Assembly: GCF_000429085.1 (NCBI RefSeq)
Contig: NZ_AUBE01000008.1
Coordinates: 248,001 to 312,000, forward strand
DNA length: 64,000 nt
Reading direction: 5' to 3'
DNA from: Streptomyces flavidovirens DSM 40150
Lineage (GTDB): Bacteria > Actinomycetota > Actinomycetes > Streptomycetales > Streptomycetaceae
The position numbers and the translations under genes were made by a program. Shown here one piece after another: positions 49,323-57,929 of the stretch. Within the stretch, counting starts at the first letter, position 1; every line of letters starts with the position of its first letter. The notes under the pieces were generated by a model. That model had not been told where the DNA came from, did no database searches, and saw only the letters and a program-made list of their open reading frames with translations.

Positions 49323-50225
49323 ATGACCCATACCCACAGTGACAGCCAGAGCAAGAGCCACCACCACCGTCACCACGCCACCGACTTCGACTGGGACGCG
49401 CTCGGCACGCACCTGGAGCACGAGGCGCAGGTGCACCTTCCCGTGTACGAGCAGGCCGCGGCCTGGATCGCCGGGCGCTTCCGGGGTGCGCGGGGCGTAC
49501 GCCGCGTTCTGGACATCGGCAGCGGCCCCGGCATCATCACCTGCGTGCTCGCCGAGGTCTTCCCGGACGCGGAGGTCGTGGCCGTCGACAGTACGCCGGC
49601 GCTCCTTGAGCGCGCGCGGGCGCGGGCGGAGCGGTCCGGTCTGGGGGCGAGGGTGCGTACCGTCGTCGCCGAAGTGCCCGGCGACCTCGGCTCGTTGGGC
49701 GAGGCCGACCTGGTGTGGGCCGCCAATTCCCTGCACCACGTCGGAGACCAGCGTGCTGCCCTCACCGGCTTCGCCGGGCTGCTGCGCCCCGGCGGAACGG
49801 TGGCGCTGTTCGAGGGCGGGCTTCCGGTGCGCCGCCTGCCCCGTGACATCGGGTTCGGCAGGCCGGGGCTGGAGGCCCGGCTGGAGGTGGTGTCGAGCGA
49901 GCGGTTCACGCAGATGCGCGAGGAGCTGCCCGGCGCGAAGCCGGAGGTGGAGGACTGGAGCGCGCTGCTGGCCGCCGCCGGGCTCACCCCTGACGGCAGC
50001 CGCTCCTTCCTGCTCGACCTGCCGGCTCCGCTGTCGGGCATCGCGCGCCACCTGGTCGTCGAAAGTTTCACGCGGCTGCGGGAGACGTTCGCCGAGCACC
50101 TGACGGCCGACGACGCGGCGACGCTGGACCGGCTGCTGGACGCGCAGGACGTGGCCGGGCTGGCCCGGCGCCGCGACGTGTTCCTGCTGCAGGCGCGCAC
50201 CCTGCACATCGCGCACCGTGCCTGA
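49323..50225 (+). CDS. Class I SAM-dependent methyltransferase with His-rich N-terminus
   Basis: A 300-residue methyltransferase. Motif I is VLDIGSGPGIITCVLAE near residue 60, the acidic residue is in 'VVAVDSTP', and 'VWAANSLHHVGD' marks motif II. The first 20 residues read THTHSDSQSKSHHHRHHATD, a metal-binding-like histidine run that is unusual for the family. The ATG at 49323 follows AGAAGGTGG. Its stop codon lies within a 28-bp tandem duplication. The substrate is unknown. Confidence 0.82.
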   Translation: MTHTHSDSQSKSHHHRHHATDFDWDALGTHLEHEAQVHLPVYEQAAAWIAGRFRGARGVRRVLDIGSGPGIITCVLAEVFPDAEVVAVDSTPALLERARARAERSGLGARVRTVVAEVPGDLGSLGEADLVWAANSLHHVGDQRAALTGFAGLLRPGGTVALFEGGLPVRRLPRDIGFGRPGLEARLEVVSSERFTQMREELPGAKPEVEDWSALLAAAGLTPDGSRSFLLDLPAPLSGIARHLVVESFTRLRETFAEHLTADDAATLDRLLDAQDVAGLARRRDVFLLQARTLHIAHRA

Positions 50226-50276
50226 GCGACGGGCCGCCGGGCGCCACGCCTGAGCGACGGGCGGCCGGGCGCCGCG
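50221..50276. repeat. 28-bp tandem duplication over a methyltransferase stop
   Basis: 50221-50248 and 50249-50276 are consecutive 28-bp copies differing at two to three positions. The first copy contains the TGA stop; the second abuts the stop of the convergent lectin gene. Confidence 0.85.
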
Positions 50277-50277
50277 C

Positions 50278-50757
50278 CTACGGAGTGATCACCGGCTCCA
50301 ACTGCCACCACTGGCAGGGGGAGTCGGTGTCCTCCCACTGCCGCACATTCGCGCCGTCGTCCATGCTGCCCTCCGCGACTTCGAGCAGCAGCCCGCTGAC
50401 GTAACTGATCAGCGTGACCGTGCCCGGCGCGTCCAGGTGCTGCTCGATGATCCACTCCTGGGCGCCGAAGTTGTTGGCCTTCCACTGCTGGACGTTGGCG
50501 CCGTTCTCGGTGGAGGCCCCGGCGACGTCGAGCCGCTTGCCGCTGGCGGCGTTCACCAGGTGGTACAGGCCGCCGCCGCTGTGCACGGCGGACACCTCCC
50601 ACCGCTGCGCCGGAGCGCCGGTGTCCTTGCCCTGCTGGACGTTGGCGCCGCTGCCCTTGTGGCCGCCGTACACCTCCAGGAGCAGCCCGCTGCCGACATT
50701 GCGCAGCCGGTACGGGCCTTCCTGGACGGCCTGCGGCTTCGGGGCGTCCCCGCTCAT
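50278..50757 (-). CDS. RICIN-type beta-trefoil lectin protein
   Basis: A 159-residue protein that is almost entirely one R-type lectin domain. Three repeats show the trefoil signature: 'GLLLEVYGGHKGSGANVQQG', 'KRLDVAGASTENGANVQQWK' and 'LLLEVAEGSMDDGANVRQWE'. Each has the D/E..G....G..V..W pattern that forms sugar-binding pockets. There is no signal peptide, catalytic domain or membrane helix, so it may be cytoplasmic or exported by an unusual route. AAGGAAC precedes the ATG. Confidence 0.82.
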   Translation of the reverse strand: MSGDAPKPQAVQEGPYRLRNVGSGLLLEVYGGHKGSGANVQQGKDTGAPAQRWEVSAVHSGGGLYHLVNAASGKRLDVAGASTENGANVQQWKANNFGAQEWIIEQHLDAPGTVTLISYVSGLLLEVAEGSMDDGANVRQWEDTDSPCQWWQLEPVITP

Positions 50758-50795
50758 GTTCCTTGACTCTTTCCGGCAGTTGGGGCATTGAGGAC

Positions 50796-50883
50796 CGCTA
50801 CGGCGCCCACCGGTTCGCTTTCGGGGCCGCGCACGGCGAACGGCGCCCACCGGATCGTACGCGAACCGGTGGGCGCCGTAGCG
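50796..50883. repeat. 23-bp inverted repeat with an alternative inner hairpin
   Basis: 50796-50818 and 50861-50883 are perfectly complementary 23-bp arms. Within the 42-base loop, CGGCGCCCACCGG recurs at 50841-50853 and can pair instead with the right arm across a 12-base loop. The element lies about 20 bp after the aldo/keto reductase stop and before the lectin start on the same strand. Confidence 0.8.
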
Positions 50884-50905
50884 CTCACGCCTGCACTGCC
50901 CGGGC

Positions 50906-51742
50906 TCAGGCGCCGAAGTCGAAGGTCGCCGGGTCGGGGCCGAGACGCTTGCCCTCGTCGAGAGCGGCGAAGGCCGCCAGGTCGTCGGCGTCCAGCTCGA
51001 AGTCGAAAACGTCGAGGTTCTCATCGATCCGGGAGGGCGTCACGGACTTGGGAATCACGACATTGCCGGTCTGCAGGTGCCAGCGCAGCACCGCCTGGGC
51101 CGGGGTCTTGCCGTGCTTGCGGGCCACGGCGACGACCGTCGGCACCTCGAGCAGCCCCTTGCCCTGGCCGAGCGGCGACCAGGCCTCGGTCGCGATGCCG
51201 TGCTGGGCGTGGAAGGCGCGCGAGGCCTCCTGCTGAAGCTGCGGGTGGAGCTCGATCTGGTTGACGGCCGGGACGACCGAGGTCTCGCCGATCAGCCGCT
51301 CCAGGTGCTCCGGGAGGAAGTTGGAGACGCCGATCGCCTTGGCACGGCCGTCGGCGTAGATCTTCTCGAAGGCCTTGTACGTGTCCACGTACGCGTCCTT
51401 GGAGGGCAGCGGCCAGTGGATCAGGTACAGGTCGACGTAATCCAGCCCCAGCTTCGCCAGCGAGTCGTCGAAGGCGCGCAGCGTGGAGTCGAACCCCTGC
51501 TCGGAATTCCAGAGCTTCGTCGTGACGAACAGCTCGTCGCGGGCGACACCGGAGGCGGCGATGGCCTTGCCCGTGCCGGTCTCGTTCTCGTAGATCGCGG
51601 CCGTGTCGATGGACCGGTACCCGGCCCGGATGGCTGTGCCTACCGCCTTCTCGGCCTCGTCATCAGGCACCTGCCAGACACCGAAACCGAGCTGGGGCAT
51701 CTCGACGCCGTTGTTCAGGGTGAGGGAGGGGGCCTTGCTCAC
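50906..51742 (-). CDS. Aldo/keto reductase
   Basis: A 278-residue NADPH-dependent reductase with the TIM-barrel AKR fold. The tetrad is visible: D46 in 'SIDTAAIYENE', Y51, a lysine in 'FVTTKLW', and a histidine in 'DLYLIHWPLP'. The cofactor loop 'VIPKSVTPSRIDENLDVFDF' near residue 230 is the typical NADPH site. It resembles the 2,5-diketo-gluconate reductase group, with broad carbonyl specificity. The GTG at 51742 is used. A large inverted repeat follows the stop. Confidence 0.9.
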   Translation of the reverse strand: MSKAPSLTLNNGVEMPQLGFGVWQVPDDEAEKAVGTAIRAGYRSIDTAAIYENETGTGKAIAASGVARDELFVTTKLWNSEQGFDSTLRAFDDSLAKLGLDYVDLYLIHWPLPSKDAYVDTYKAFEKIYADGRAKAIGVSNFLPEHLERLIGETSVVPAVNQIELHPQLQQEASRAFHAQHGIATEAWSPLGQGKGLLEVPTVVAVARKHGKTPAQAVLRWHLQTGNVVIPKSVTPSRIDENLDVFDFELDADDLAAFAALDEGKRLGPDPATFDFGA

Positions 51743-51849
51743 GAGCGATCGATCCTTACGTCGTCGGTTGGTACTCCCAGCGTCAACGATTACGGGGCTC
51801 CACGCATTCCCAGCCCATTCTCCGCGTTACCTGATGGCCCATCATGAGG

Positions 51850-53673
51850 TCACCGGTACAGCGCGTCGACCTCCACCCGGTACGCCGTCTCGATCGCCTT
51901 GCGCTTGAGCTTGAGCGAGGGGGTCAGCAGCCCGTGCTCCTCGCTGAACTCGTGGGCCAGTATCCGGAACGTACGGATCGACTCCGCCTGCGAGACCAGC
52001 GTGTTCGCGGCCACCACCGCGCGCCGTACCTCCATCTCCAGATCCGGGTCCCGCACCAGGTCGGCGGCGCTGAGCGGCGGCTTGTCGCGCATCTGGAGCC
52101 AGTGGTCCACGGCCTCCCGGTCGAGCGTGACGAGCGCCGCGATGTACGGTCTGTCATTGCCGACGACGAGGCACTGGGCCACCAGCGGATGCGACCGTAC
52201 GCGCTCCTCGAGACCGGCCGGCGACACGCTCTTGCCGCCCGACGTCACCAGGATCTCCTTCTTCCGCCCGGTGATCGCCAGATAGCCGTCCTCGTCCAGC
52301 GAACCGATGTCCCCCGTGGCCAGCCAGCCGTCGCGCAGTACGGCGTCGGTGGACTTGGGATCGTTCAGGTACCCCGCGAAGACCTGGCCGCCGCGCAGCC
52401 AGATCTCGCCGTCGTCGGCGATGTGCACGGTCGTACCGGGCAGGGGCTGCCCCACCGTGCCGAACCGGGTGCGCTCGGGCGGGTTGGCGGTCGCGGCCGC
52501 CGTCGACTCGGTGAGCCCGTACCCCTCGAAGATCGTCACGCCCGCGCCCGCGAAGAACAGGCCCAGCCGCCGCCCCATCGCCGAACCGCCGGACATCGCG
52601 TGCCGCACGCGCCCGCCCATGGCCTCGCGCACCTTCGCGTACACGGCCTTCTCGAAGAACTGGTGCTGGAGCCGCAGCGCGGCGGAAGGCCCGGATCCGG
52701 TTCCGAACGCCCGGTGCTCCTGCGCCTCGGCGTACCGCACCGCCACCTCGACGGCCTTGTCGAACGGGCCGGCCTTCCCGGCCGCCTCGGCCTTGCGTCG
52801 CGCGCCGCTGTAGACCTTCTCGAAGATGTACGGCACGGCCAGGATGAAGGTCGGCCGGAAAGCCACCAGGTCGGGCATCAGCGCGTGCGCCGCGAGCACC
52901 GGCTGGTGCCCGAGCTTGACGCGCCCCCGCACCGCCGCGACCTCGACCATCCGCCCGAAGACATGCGCGAGCGGCAGGAACAGCAGCGTCGCCGCCTCGT
53001 CGCCCGGTGTGGAATGGAACACCGATTCCCAGCGGGCCAGGACGGTGTCGGTCTCGTACATGAAGTTGGCGTGCGTGAGCACACAGCCCCTGGGCCGCCC
53101 GGTGGTCCCCGAGGTGTAGATCACGGTCGCCACGGAATCGGGTGTCACCGCACGGCGGTGGCGGTGCACCACCTCGTCGTCGATATGCGCGCCCGCCCGT
53201 ACGAGCTCGGCCTCCGCGCCCGTGTCGAGCTGCCACAGCCGCTTGAGCATCGGCAGCCGGTCGACGACCGAGCCGATGGTCATCGCGTGGTCCTCGTGCT
53301 CGACCATGCAGGCGGTGACCCCGGCGTCGTGCAGGGTCCAGAAGACCTGGTCGGCGGAGGCCGTGGGATACACCGGGACCGGCTGGGCCCCGACCGTCCA
53401 CAACGCGAAGTCGAAGAGCGTCCACTCGTAGCGCGTACGGGACATGATCGCGACCCGGTCGCCGAACCGCACCCCGTGCGCCAGCAGCCCCTTGGCGACG
53501 GCCAGCACCTCGTCCCGGAACCGGCCCGCCGACACGTCGTGCCAGTACCCGTCCTCGCCCTTGCGCCCGAGCACGACGCGGTGCGGATCTTCCTCCGCGT
53601 GTTCGAAGACGACGTCCGCCAGCCCGCCGACCAGAGGCGCCGTCGCCATGGGTGGGACAGTGAACTCGCGCAA
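51850..53673 (-). CDS. Long-chain fatty-acid-CoA ligase (AMP-dependent synthetase)
   Basis: A 607-residue adenylate-forming enzyme. The P-loop 'VIYTSGTTGRPRGCVLTHAN' is near residue 185, 'IFEGYGLTESTAAATANPPE' in the middle, 'GWLATGDIGSLDEDGYLAIT' near 430, and 'GRKKEILVTSGGKSVSPAGL' carries the hinge. It activates long-chain fatty acids with ATP and CoA, like mycobacterial FadD15. The TTG at 53673 is chosen because AAGGAG lies seven bases upstream; the later ATG (MATAPLVG) has none. Confidence 0.88.
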   Translation of the reverse strand: MREFTVPPMATAPLVGGLADVVFEHAEEDPHRVVLGRKGEDGYWHDVSAGRFRDEVLAVAKGLLAHGVRFGDRVAIMSRTRYEWTLFDFALWTVGAQPVPVYPTASADQVFWTLHDAGVTACMVEHEDHAMTIGSVVDRLPMLKRLWQLDTGAEAELVRAGAHIDDEVVHRHRRAVTPDSVATVIYTSGTTGRPRGCVLTHANFMYETDTVLARWESVFHSTPGDEAATLLFLPLAHVFGRMVEVAAVRGRVKLGHQPVLAAHALMPDLVAFRPTFILAVPYIFEKVYSGARRKAEAAGKAGPFDKAVEVAVRYAEAQEHRAFGTGSGPSAALRLQHQFFEKAVYAKVREAMGGRVRHAMSGGSAMGRRLGLFFAGAGVTIFEGYGLTESTAAATANPPERTRFGTVGQPLPGTTVHIADDGEIWLRGGQVFAGYLNDPKSTDAVLRDGWLATGDIGSLDEDGYLAITGRKKEILVTSGGKSVSPAGLEERVRSHPLVAQCLVVGNDRPYIAALVTLDREAVDHWLQMRDKPPLSAADLVRDPDLEMEVRRAVVAANTLVSQAESIRTFRILAHEFSEEHGLLTPSLKLKRKAIETAYRVEVDALYR

Positions 53674-54009
53674 TGACCTGCTCCTTGTGGCGCTCCGCAC
53701 AGCGCCGTGACGCTACCCCAACCGGCCGGTATGTGGGAGGGGGCGCCGAATCCGAATTCCTGCGCATATGCACTGGTCAACAGAGGAAATAGGGTCACAT
53801 CGGGAGGCTCGGGCGCTCTCCTGACCGCGGAGTAAGTATGGTGTGGAAATCTCCACGAAATCTGTACGCCCGCTTCCTGCTGTTCGCTTCCCGCTTCCCG
53901 CTCCCGGCCGTGCCGGATACCCGGCGATGGCTGCGGATTCCCGGTCCGTCGGCAACAGGTGTGACCATGAACAGGCCCCGTACCGACCGAGAGCGAGCAA
54001 GTGGAGCAG
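53674..54009. other. Intergenic region, no gene recognised
   Basis: This 336-bp gap separates the divergent acyl-CoA ligase and symporter genes. It is slightly less GC-rich around 53750-53800. Short frames are present but none has a ribosome-binding site or recognisable sequence. It presumably holds promoters for both flanking genes; I could not place one with confidence. Confidence 0.5.
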
Positions 54010-55080
54010 ATGAGCCGCCGCCGCACGTCGCAGTTTCGGTTCCCGTCCTGGCTGCCGGTCGATCCGTACATCCTGCTGCTCCTCGGGACGGTCGTCCTCG
54101 CGACCCTGCTGCCGGCGTCCGGCACGGCCGCCGAAGCCGTCGGCGGGGTCTCGACCGGAGCGGTCGCGCTGCTGTTCTTCCTGTACGGCGCCCGGCTCTC
54201 CACCCGCGAGGCGCTCGACGGACTGCGCCACTGGCGGCTGCACCTCACGGTCCTCACCTGTACGTTCGCGCTCTTCCCACTGCTCGGTCTCGCGGCGCGG
54301 GGCCTCGTACCGTACGTCCTCACGCCTGAGCTGTACGGCGGCCTCCTCTTCCTGTGCCTGGTCCCCTCGACCATCCAGTCCTCGATCGCCTTCACCTCGA
54401 TCGCACGCGGCAACGTCCCGGCGGCGATCTGCGCGGGCTCCTTCTCCAGCCTCGTCGGCATCGTCCTCACCCCGCTGCTCGCGGCGCTGCTGATCGGCGG
54501 CGGCGCGGGCGGCTTCACCGCGGACTCGGTGCCGAGGATCGCCCTCCAGCTATTGGTTCCGTTCGCGGCGGGCCAGCTCCTGCGCCGGTGGGTCGGCGGT
54601 TTCCTGGTGCGGTACAAGAAGGCGCTGGGCTACGTGGACCGCGGTTCGATCCTGCTCGTCGTCTACACCGCGTTCAGCCACGGCGTGACCGAGGGCATCT
54701 GGCACCGGGTGAGCCCCGGCCGGCTCGGGGCGCTGGTGGCGGTGGAGGCGGTGCTGCTCGCCGTGATGCTGACGGTGAGCTGGTACGGGGCGAAACGGCT
54801 CGGCTTCGGCCGGGCGGACCGGATCGCGATCCAGTTCGCCGGGTCGAAGAAGTCGCTGGCGGCGGGGCTTCCCATGGCGAGTGTGCTGTTCGGGGCCGGG
54901 GCGGGCCTGGCGGTACTGCCGCTGATGCTGTTCCACCAGATGCAGCTGATGGTGTGCGCGGTGATCGCCAAACGGCGTTCGCGCGATGCGGAAAGGCTCT
55001 GCGGGACTGATCCCCTACCCGCCCCTTCCCCGACTGTGGCTCCGCCCCGGACCCCGGCCCTCAAGCGCCGGACGGGCTGA
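54010..55080 (+). CDS. Bile acid:sodium symporter family protein
   Basis: A 356-residue membrane protein of the BASS family with nine to ten predicted helices. 'ALLFFLYGARLSTREALDGL', 'FLCLVPSTIQSSIAFTSIAR' and 'IAIQFAGSKKSLAAGLPMAS' are the sodium- and substrate-site signatures of the YfeH-like group. The ATG at 54010 follows GGAG; GTG 54001 is an alternative. The last 25 or so residues (APSPTVAPPRTPALKRRTG) are encoded by a dispersed intergenic repeat that has supplied the stop codon, so the natural C-terminus may have been near residue 330. Confidence 0.82.
   Translation: MSRRRTSQFRFPSWLPVDPYILLLLGTVVLATLLPASGTAAEAVGGVSTGAVALLFFLYGARLSTREALDGLRHWRLHLTVLTCTFALFPLLGLAARGLVPYVLTPELYGGLLFLCLVPSTIQSSIAFTSIARGNVPAAICAGSFSSLVGIVLTPLLAALLIGGGAGGFTADSVPRIALQLLVPFAAGQLLRRWVGGFLVRYKKALGYVDRGSILLVVYTAFSHGVTEGIWHRVSPGRLGALVAVEAVLLAVMLTVSWYGAKRLGFGRADRIAIQFAGSKKSLAAGLPMASVLFGAGAGLAVLPLMLFHQMQLMVCAVIAKRRSRDAERLCGTDPLPAPSPTVAPPRTPALKRRTG
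55010..55080. repeat. Dispersed intergenic repeat, copy 2
   Basis: Shares CGCCCCTTCCCCGA, GCCCCGGACCCCGG and CTCAAGCGCCGGACGGGCTG with the copy at 12441-12520. Here it lies in frame at the 3' end of the symporter gene and contributes its TGA. Confidence 0.7.
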
Positions 55081-55163
55081 AAGGCTGCCACGAGCGGCAA
55101 TCTCAGGAAGGGCGGGCGGGGAAAGGGGCACGGCTCCGCCGCCGCGCCTGGCAAGATCGTCGA

Positions 55164-55577
55164 GTGACTTCCGCGATACGTCCCTTCGGGCCCCGTCCCT
55201 GCGCCCTCACCGTGTGCCGGGGCTGCTGCTGCGGCGATGCCCGCAAGAACCCCGGTACGGACCACGAAGGCCAGCTACGCCGCCTGCACGGCGCGGCCGC
55301 CGCCTCCGGTGGGCGGCTCGTCGTGCGTACCAGCGACTGCCTCGGCCCGTGCGGCCAGGCCAACGTCGTCGTTGTCCAGCCGTCCACCGAGGGCCGCCAC
55401 AGAGGCGGGCGCGCCGCCTGGGTCGGCTGGGCGCTGGACGACGACTGTACGGACGACCTCCTGGCCTGGGTCGCGGCCGGCGGCCCCGGCATGGCGCCAC
55501 CACCGGCCACCCTCGCGCTCCAGTTCATCCCGCCCCCGGCGGAGGCCCGGCAGCGGGCCCGGCGCGGGCGGCGCTGA
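55164..55577 (+). CDS. (2Fe-2S) ferredoxin-like protein
   Basis: A 137-residue protein of the thioredoxin-like [2Fe-2S] ferredoxin type. The first cysteine group is 'LTVCRGCCCGDARKNPG', and the second is 'RTSDCLGPCGQANVVVV', matching the C-x(n)-C...C-x3-C layout of NuoE-like and CbiX-associated ferredoxins. Electron transfer or metal handling is likely; the partner is unknown. The GTG at 55164 has a weak ribosome-binding site. It is convergent with fdhD, 58 bp away. Confidence 0.75.
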   Translation: MTSAIRPFGPRPCALTVCRGCCCGDARKNPGTDHEGQLRRLHGAAAASGGRLVVRTSDCLGPCGQANVVVVQPSTEGRHRGGRAAWVGWALDDDCTDDLLAWVAAGGPGMAPPPATLALQFIPPPAEARQRARRGRR

Positions 55578-55635
55578 CCGCGCCACCACGCGGCGGCCCG
55601 GCCGGCGCGGGGGCGCCCCGGTGTCGCGGGGCGCC

Positions 55636-56475
55636 TCAGACCCCGGAGCGCAGGGCGATGCGCTCGTCGCCCGCGTACACGTTCATGTTCGGCCCGCGCA
55701 GGAAACCGACCAGCGTCAGACCCGTCTCGGCCGCCAGGTCCACAGCCAGCGAGGAAGGGGCCGAGACCGCCGCGAGGACCGGGATCCCGGCCATCACCGC
55801 CTTCTGCGCCAGCTCGAAGGACGCCCGCCCGGAGACCAGCAGCACCGCGCGGGCCAGCGGCAGACGGCCGTCTTGCAGCGCCCGGCCCACCAGCTTGTCG
55901 ACCGCGTTGTGCCGGCCCACGTCCTCCCGTACGTCGAGCAGCTCGCCCGTCTCCGAGAAGAGCGCGGCGGCGTGCAGCCCCCCGGTCCTGTCGAACACTT
56001 GCTGCGCGGCCCGCAGCCGCTCGGGGAGGCCGGCGAGCAGCTCGGGCGTCAGACGGACCGGGGGAGTGTCGGCGATCGGAAAGCGGGCGGTGGTGCGTAC
56101 GGCGTCGAGACTCGCCTTGCCGCACAGGCCGCACGACGACGTCGTATAGACGTTGCGTTCCAGGGTGATGTCGGGGACCGGGACGCCGGGCGCCAGCTTC
56201 ACGTCCACCACGTTGTACGTGTTCGAGCCGTCCTCCCTGGCCCCCGCGCAGTACACGATCGACTGCACGTCCTCGGCGGTGGCCAGCACCCCCTCGCTCA
56301 CCAGGAACCCCGCCGCCAGCGCGAAGTCGTCGCCCGGCGTGCGCATCGTGATCGCGAGCGGCTTGCCGTTCAGGCGGATCTCCAGTGGCTCCTCGGCCAC
56401 CAGCGTGTCCGGCCGGGTGCTCACCGCCCCGTCCCTGACGCGGATGACGCGGCGGCGCTCGGTGACCCGTCCCAT
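55636..56475 (-). CDS. fdhD: Formate dehydrogenase accessory sulfurtransferase FdhD
   Basis: A 279-residue FdhD protein. The sulfur-carrying loop SSCGLCGK has C115 and C118; '[20 protein letters not shown]' and '[20 protein letters not shown]' are family blocks, the latter binding the molybdenum cofactor. FdhD moves sulfur from a cysteine desulfurase to the bis-MGD cofactor of formate dehydrogenase. ATG 56475 is used (MGRVTERRR). No formate dehydrogenase gene lies in the window. Transcribed divergently from fabH. Confidence 0.9.
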   Translation of the reverse strand: MGRVTERRRVIRVRDGAVSTRPDTLVAEEPLEIRLNGKPLAITMRTPGDDFALAAGFLVSEGVLATAEDVQSIVYCAGAREDGSNTYNVVDVKLAPGVPVPDITLERNVYTTSSCGLCGKASLDAVRTTARFPIADTPPVRLTPELLAGLPERLRAAQQVFDRTGGLHAAALFSETGELLDVREDVGRHNAVDKLVGRALQDGRLPLARAVLLVSGRASFELAQKAVMAGIPVLAAVSAPSSLAVDLAAETGLTLVGFLRGPNMNVYAGDERIALRSGV

Positions 56476-56703
56476 GGTGATCAGTCCCACTTCTTCGTGA
56501 TCTTCATGATCAGCGCTGTTGTACGTGCTGGCAGCCGAACCGGCCCGTCTCATTGTCCTGTACCGGTGAGGTCAGGGCCCGCCATCGGCAGGAAGCTCCA
56601 AAGAGTCGGGGGCGAATCCTGTCGGTTGACGTGCCGTCGTACTGGTGAGTCACAAAGAAGACTGGACCGTTCCGACTGTCCGCAAAGAGGGGTGGAACCG
56701 CCA

Positions 56704-57651
56704 ATGACCGGCTCACGAGTCGTCGCGCTCGGGCACTATCAGCCTGCCAAGGTGCTCACGAACGACGATCTGACGGCCATGGTCGACACCAGTGACGAGT
56801 GGATCACCAGCCGGGTCGGCATCAGGACCCGCCATGTCGCGGGCCCCGACGAGCCCGTGGACGAGCTGGCCGCGCACGCCGGAGCCAAGGCCCTCGCCGC
56901 CGCGGGTCTCACCCCTGCCGACATCGACCTCGTCCTGGTCGCCACCTCCACCGCGATCAACCGCTCCCCGAACATGGCCGCCCGCGTCGCCGCCCGCCTC
57001 GGCATGGGTTCACCCGCGGTGATGGACCTCAACGTCGTCTGCTCGGGCTTCACGCACGCCCTCGCGACGGCCGACCATGCCGTACGGGCCGGCTCCGCCA
57101 CCCGCGCGCTGGTCATCGGCGCCGACAAGATGGCCGAGATCGCCGACTGGACCGACCGCACCACCTGCGTCCTCGTCGGCGACGGCGCGGGCGCCGCGGT
57201 CGTCGAGGCGTGCCCGCAGGACGCGGAGCCGGGGATCGGCCCGGTGCTCTGGGGCTCGGTGCCGGAGATGGGTCACGCCGTACGCATCGAGGGGACGCCC
57301 CCGCGCTTCGCCCAGGAGGGCCAGTCCGTCTACCGCTGGGCCACCACCCAGCTCCCGCCCATCGCGCGCAAGGTGTGCGAGCGGGCCGGCGTGACGCCCG
57401 AGGAGCTGGCGGCGGTCGTCCTGCACCAGGCGAACCTGCGGATCATCGAGCCCGTCGCACAGAAGATCGGCGCGGTGAACGCGGTGATCGCCCGCGATGT
57501 CGTCGACTCGGGCAACACCTCGGCGGCCAGCATCCCGATGGCGCTGTCCAAGCTGGTCGAGCGCGGCGAGATCGAGTCCGGCGCGCCCGTGCTGCTCTTC
57601 GGTTTCGGCGGCAATCTCTCGTACGCGGGCCAGGTCATCCGCTGCCCCTGA
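56704..57651 (+). CDS. Beta-ketoacyl-ACP synthase III (FabH-like)
   Basis: A 315-residue KAS III enzyme with an intact triad: C113 in 'NVVCSGFTHALA', H241 in 'HQANLRI' and N271 in 'GNTSAAS', close to C112-H244-N274 of E. coli FabH. The N-terminal 'TSDEWITSRVGIRTRHVA' is diagnostic. It condenses an acyl-CoA with malonyl-ACP. With no fatty-acid synthase genes nearby, it could serve a specialised pathway or be a second FabH. GGTGGAACC precedes the ATG. A 13-bp terminator stem follows. Confidence 0.88.
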   Translation: MTGSRVVALGHYQPAKVLTNDDLTAMVDTSDEWITSRVGIRTRHVAGPDEPVDELAAHAGAKALAAAGLTPADIDLVLVATSTAINRSPNMAARVAARLGMGSPAVMDLNVVCSGFTHALATADHAVRAGSATRALVIGADKMAEIADWTDRTTCVLVGDGAGAAVVEACPQDAEPGIGPVLWGSVPEMGHAVRIEGTPPRFAQEGQSVYRWATTQLPPIARKVCERAGVTPEELAAVVLHQANLRIIEPVAQKIGAVNAVIARDVVDSGNTSAASIPMALSKLVERGEIESGAPVLLFGFGGNLSYAGQVIRCP

Positions 57652-57683
57652 TTCGTCCCCTGTCGATTCGTCCCCCGTCGTGA

Positions 57684-57719
57684 GTCCGGGCCCCGGTGCT
57701 GCCGCGCCGGGGCCCGGAC
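57684..57719 (+). terminator. FabH-gene terminator
   Basis: GTCCGGGCCCCGG (57684-57696) pairs perfectly with 57707-57719 across a ten-base loop, 33 bp after the stop. Confidence 0.8.
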
Positions 57720-57929
57720 GACGTACCACGAGCGCGTGGCGCAAGAGTGATCCCGTACGGCCCCAACGGAGGCTAAAGGCTGGTCAGTTGAGGACGGGCT
57801 CCGGCTTTGTCCTCGGTGTGGAGAAAGTTGTAGTGGATTGCTGCGCAACTTCTTCCCACTTCCGGCAGCCGCTGCTACGTTCCCCTCCAAAGCCCGGCAG
57901 TGAACGGCCGATGAGGCAGGGAGGGGCAC

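Noticed and set aside
53838..54329. Open frame entering the symporter gene in another frame
   Set aside because: No ribosome-binding site and no recognisable sequence; most of it overlaps conserved symporter codons.
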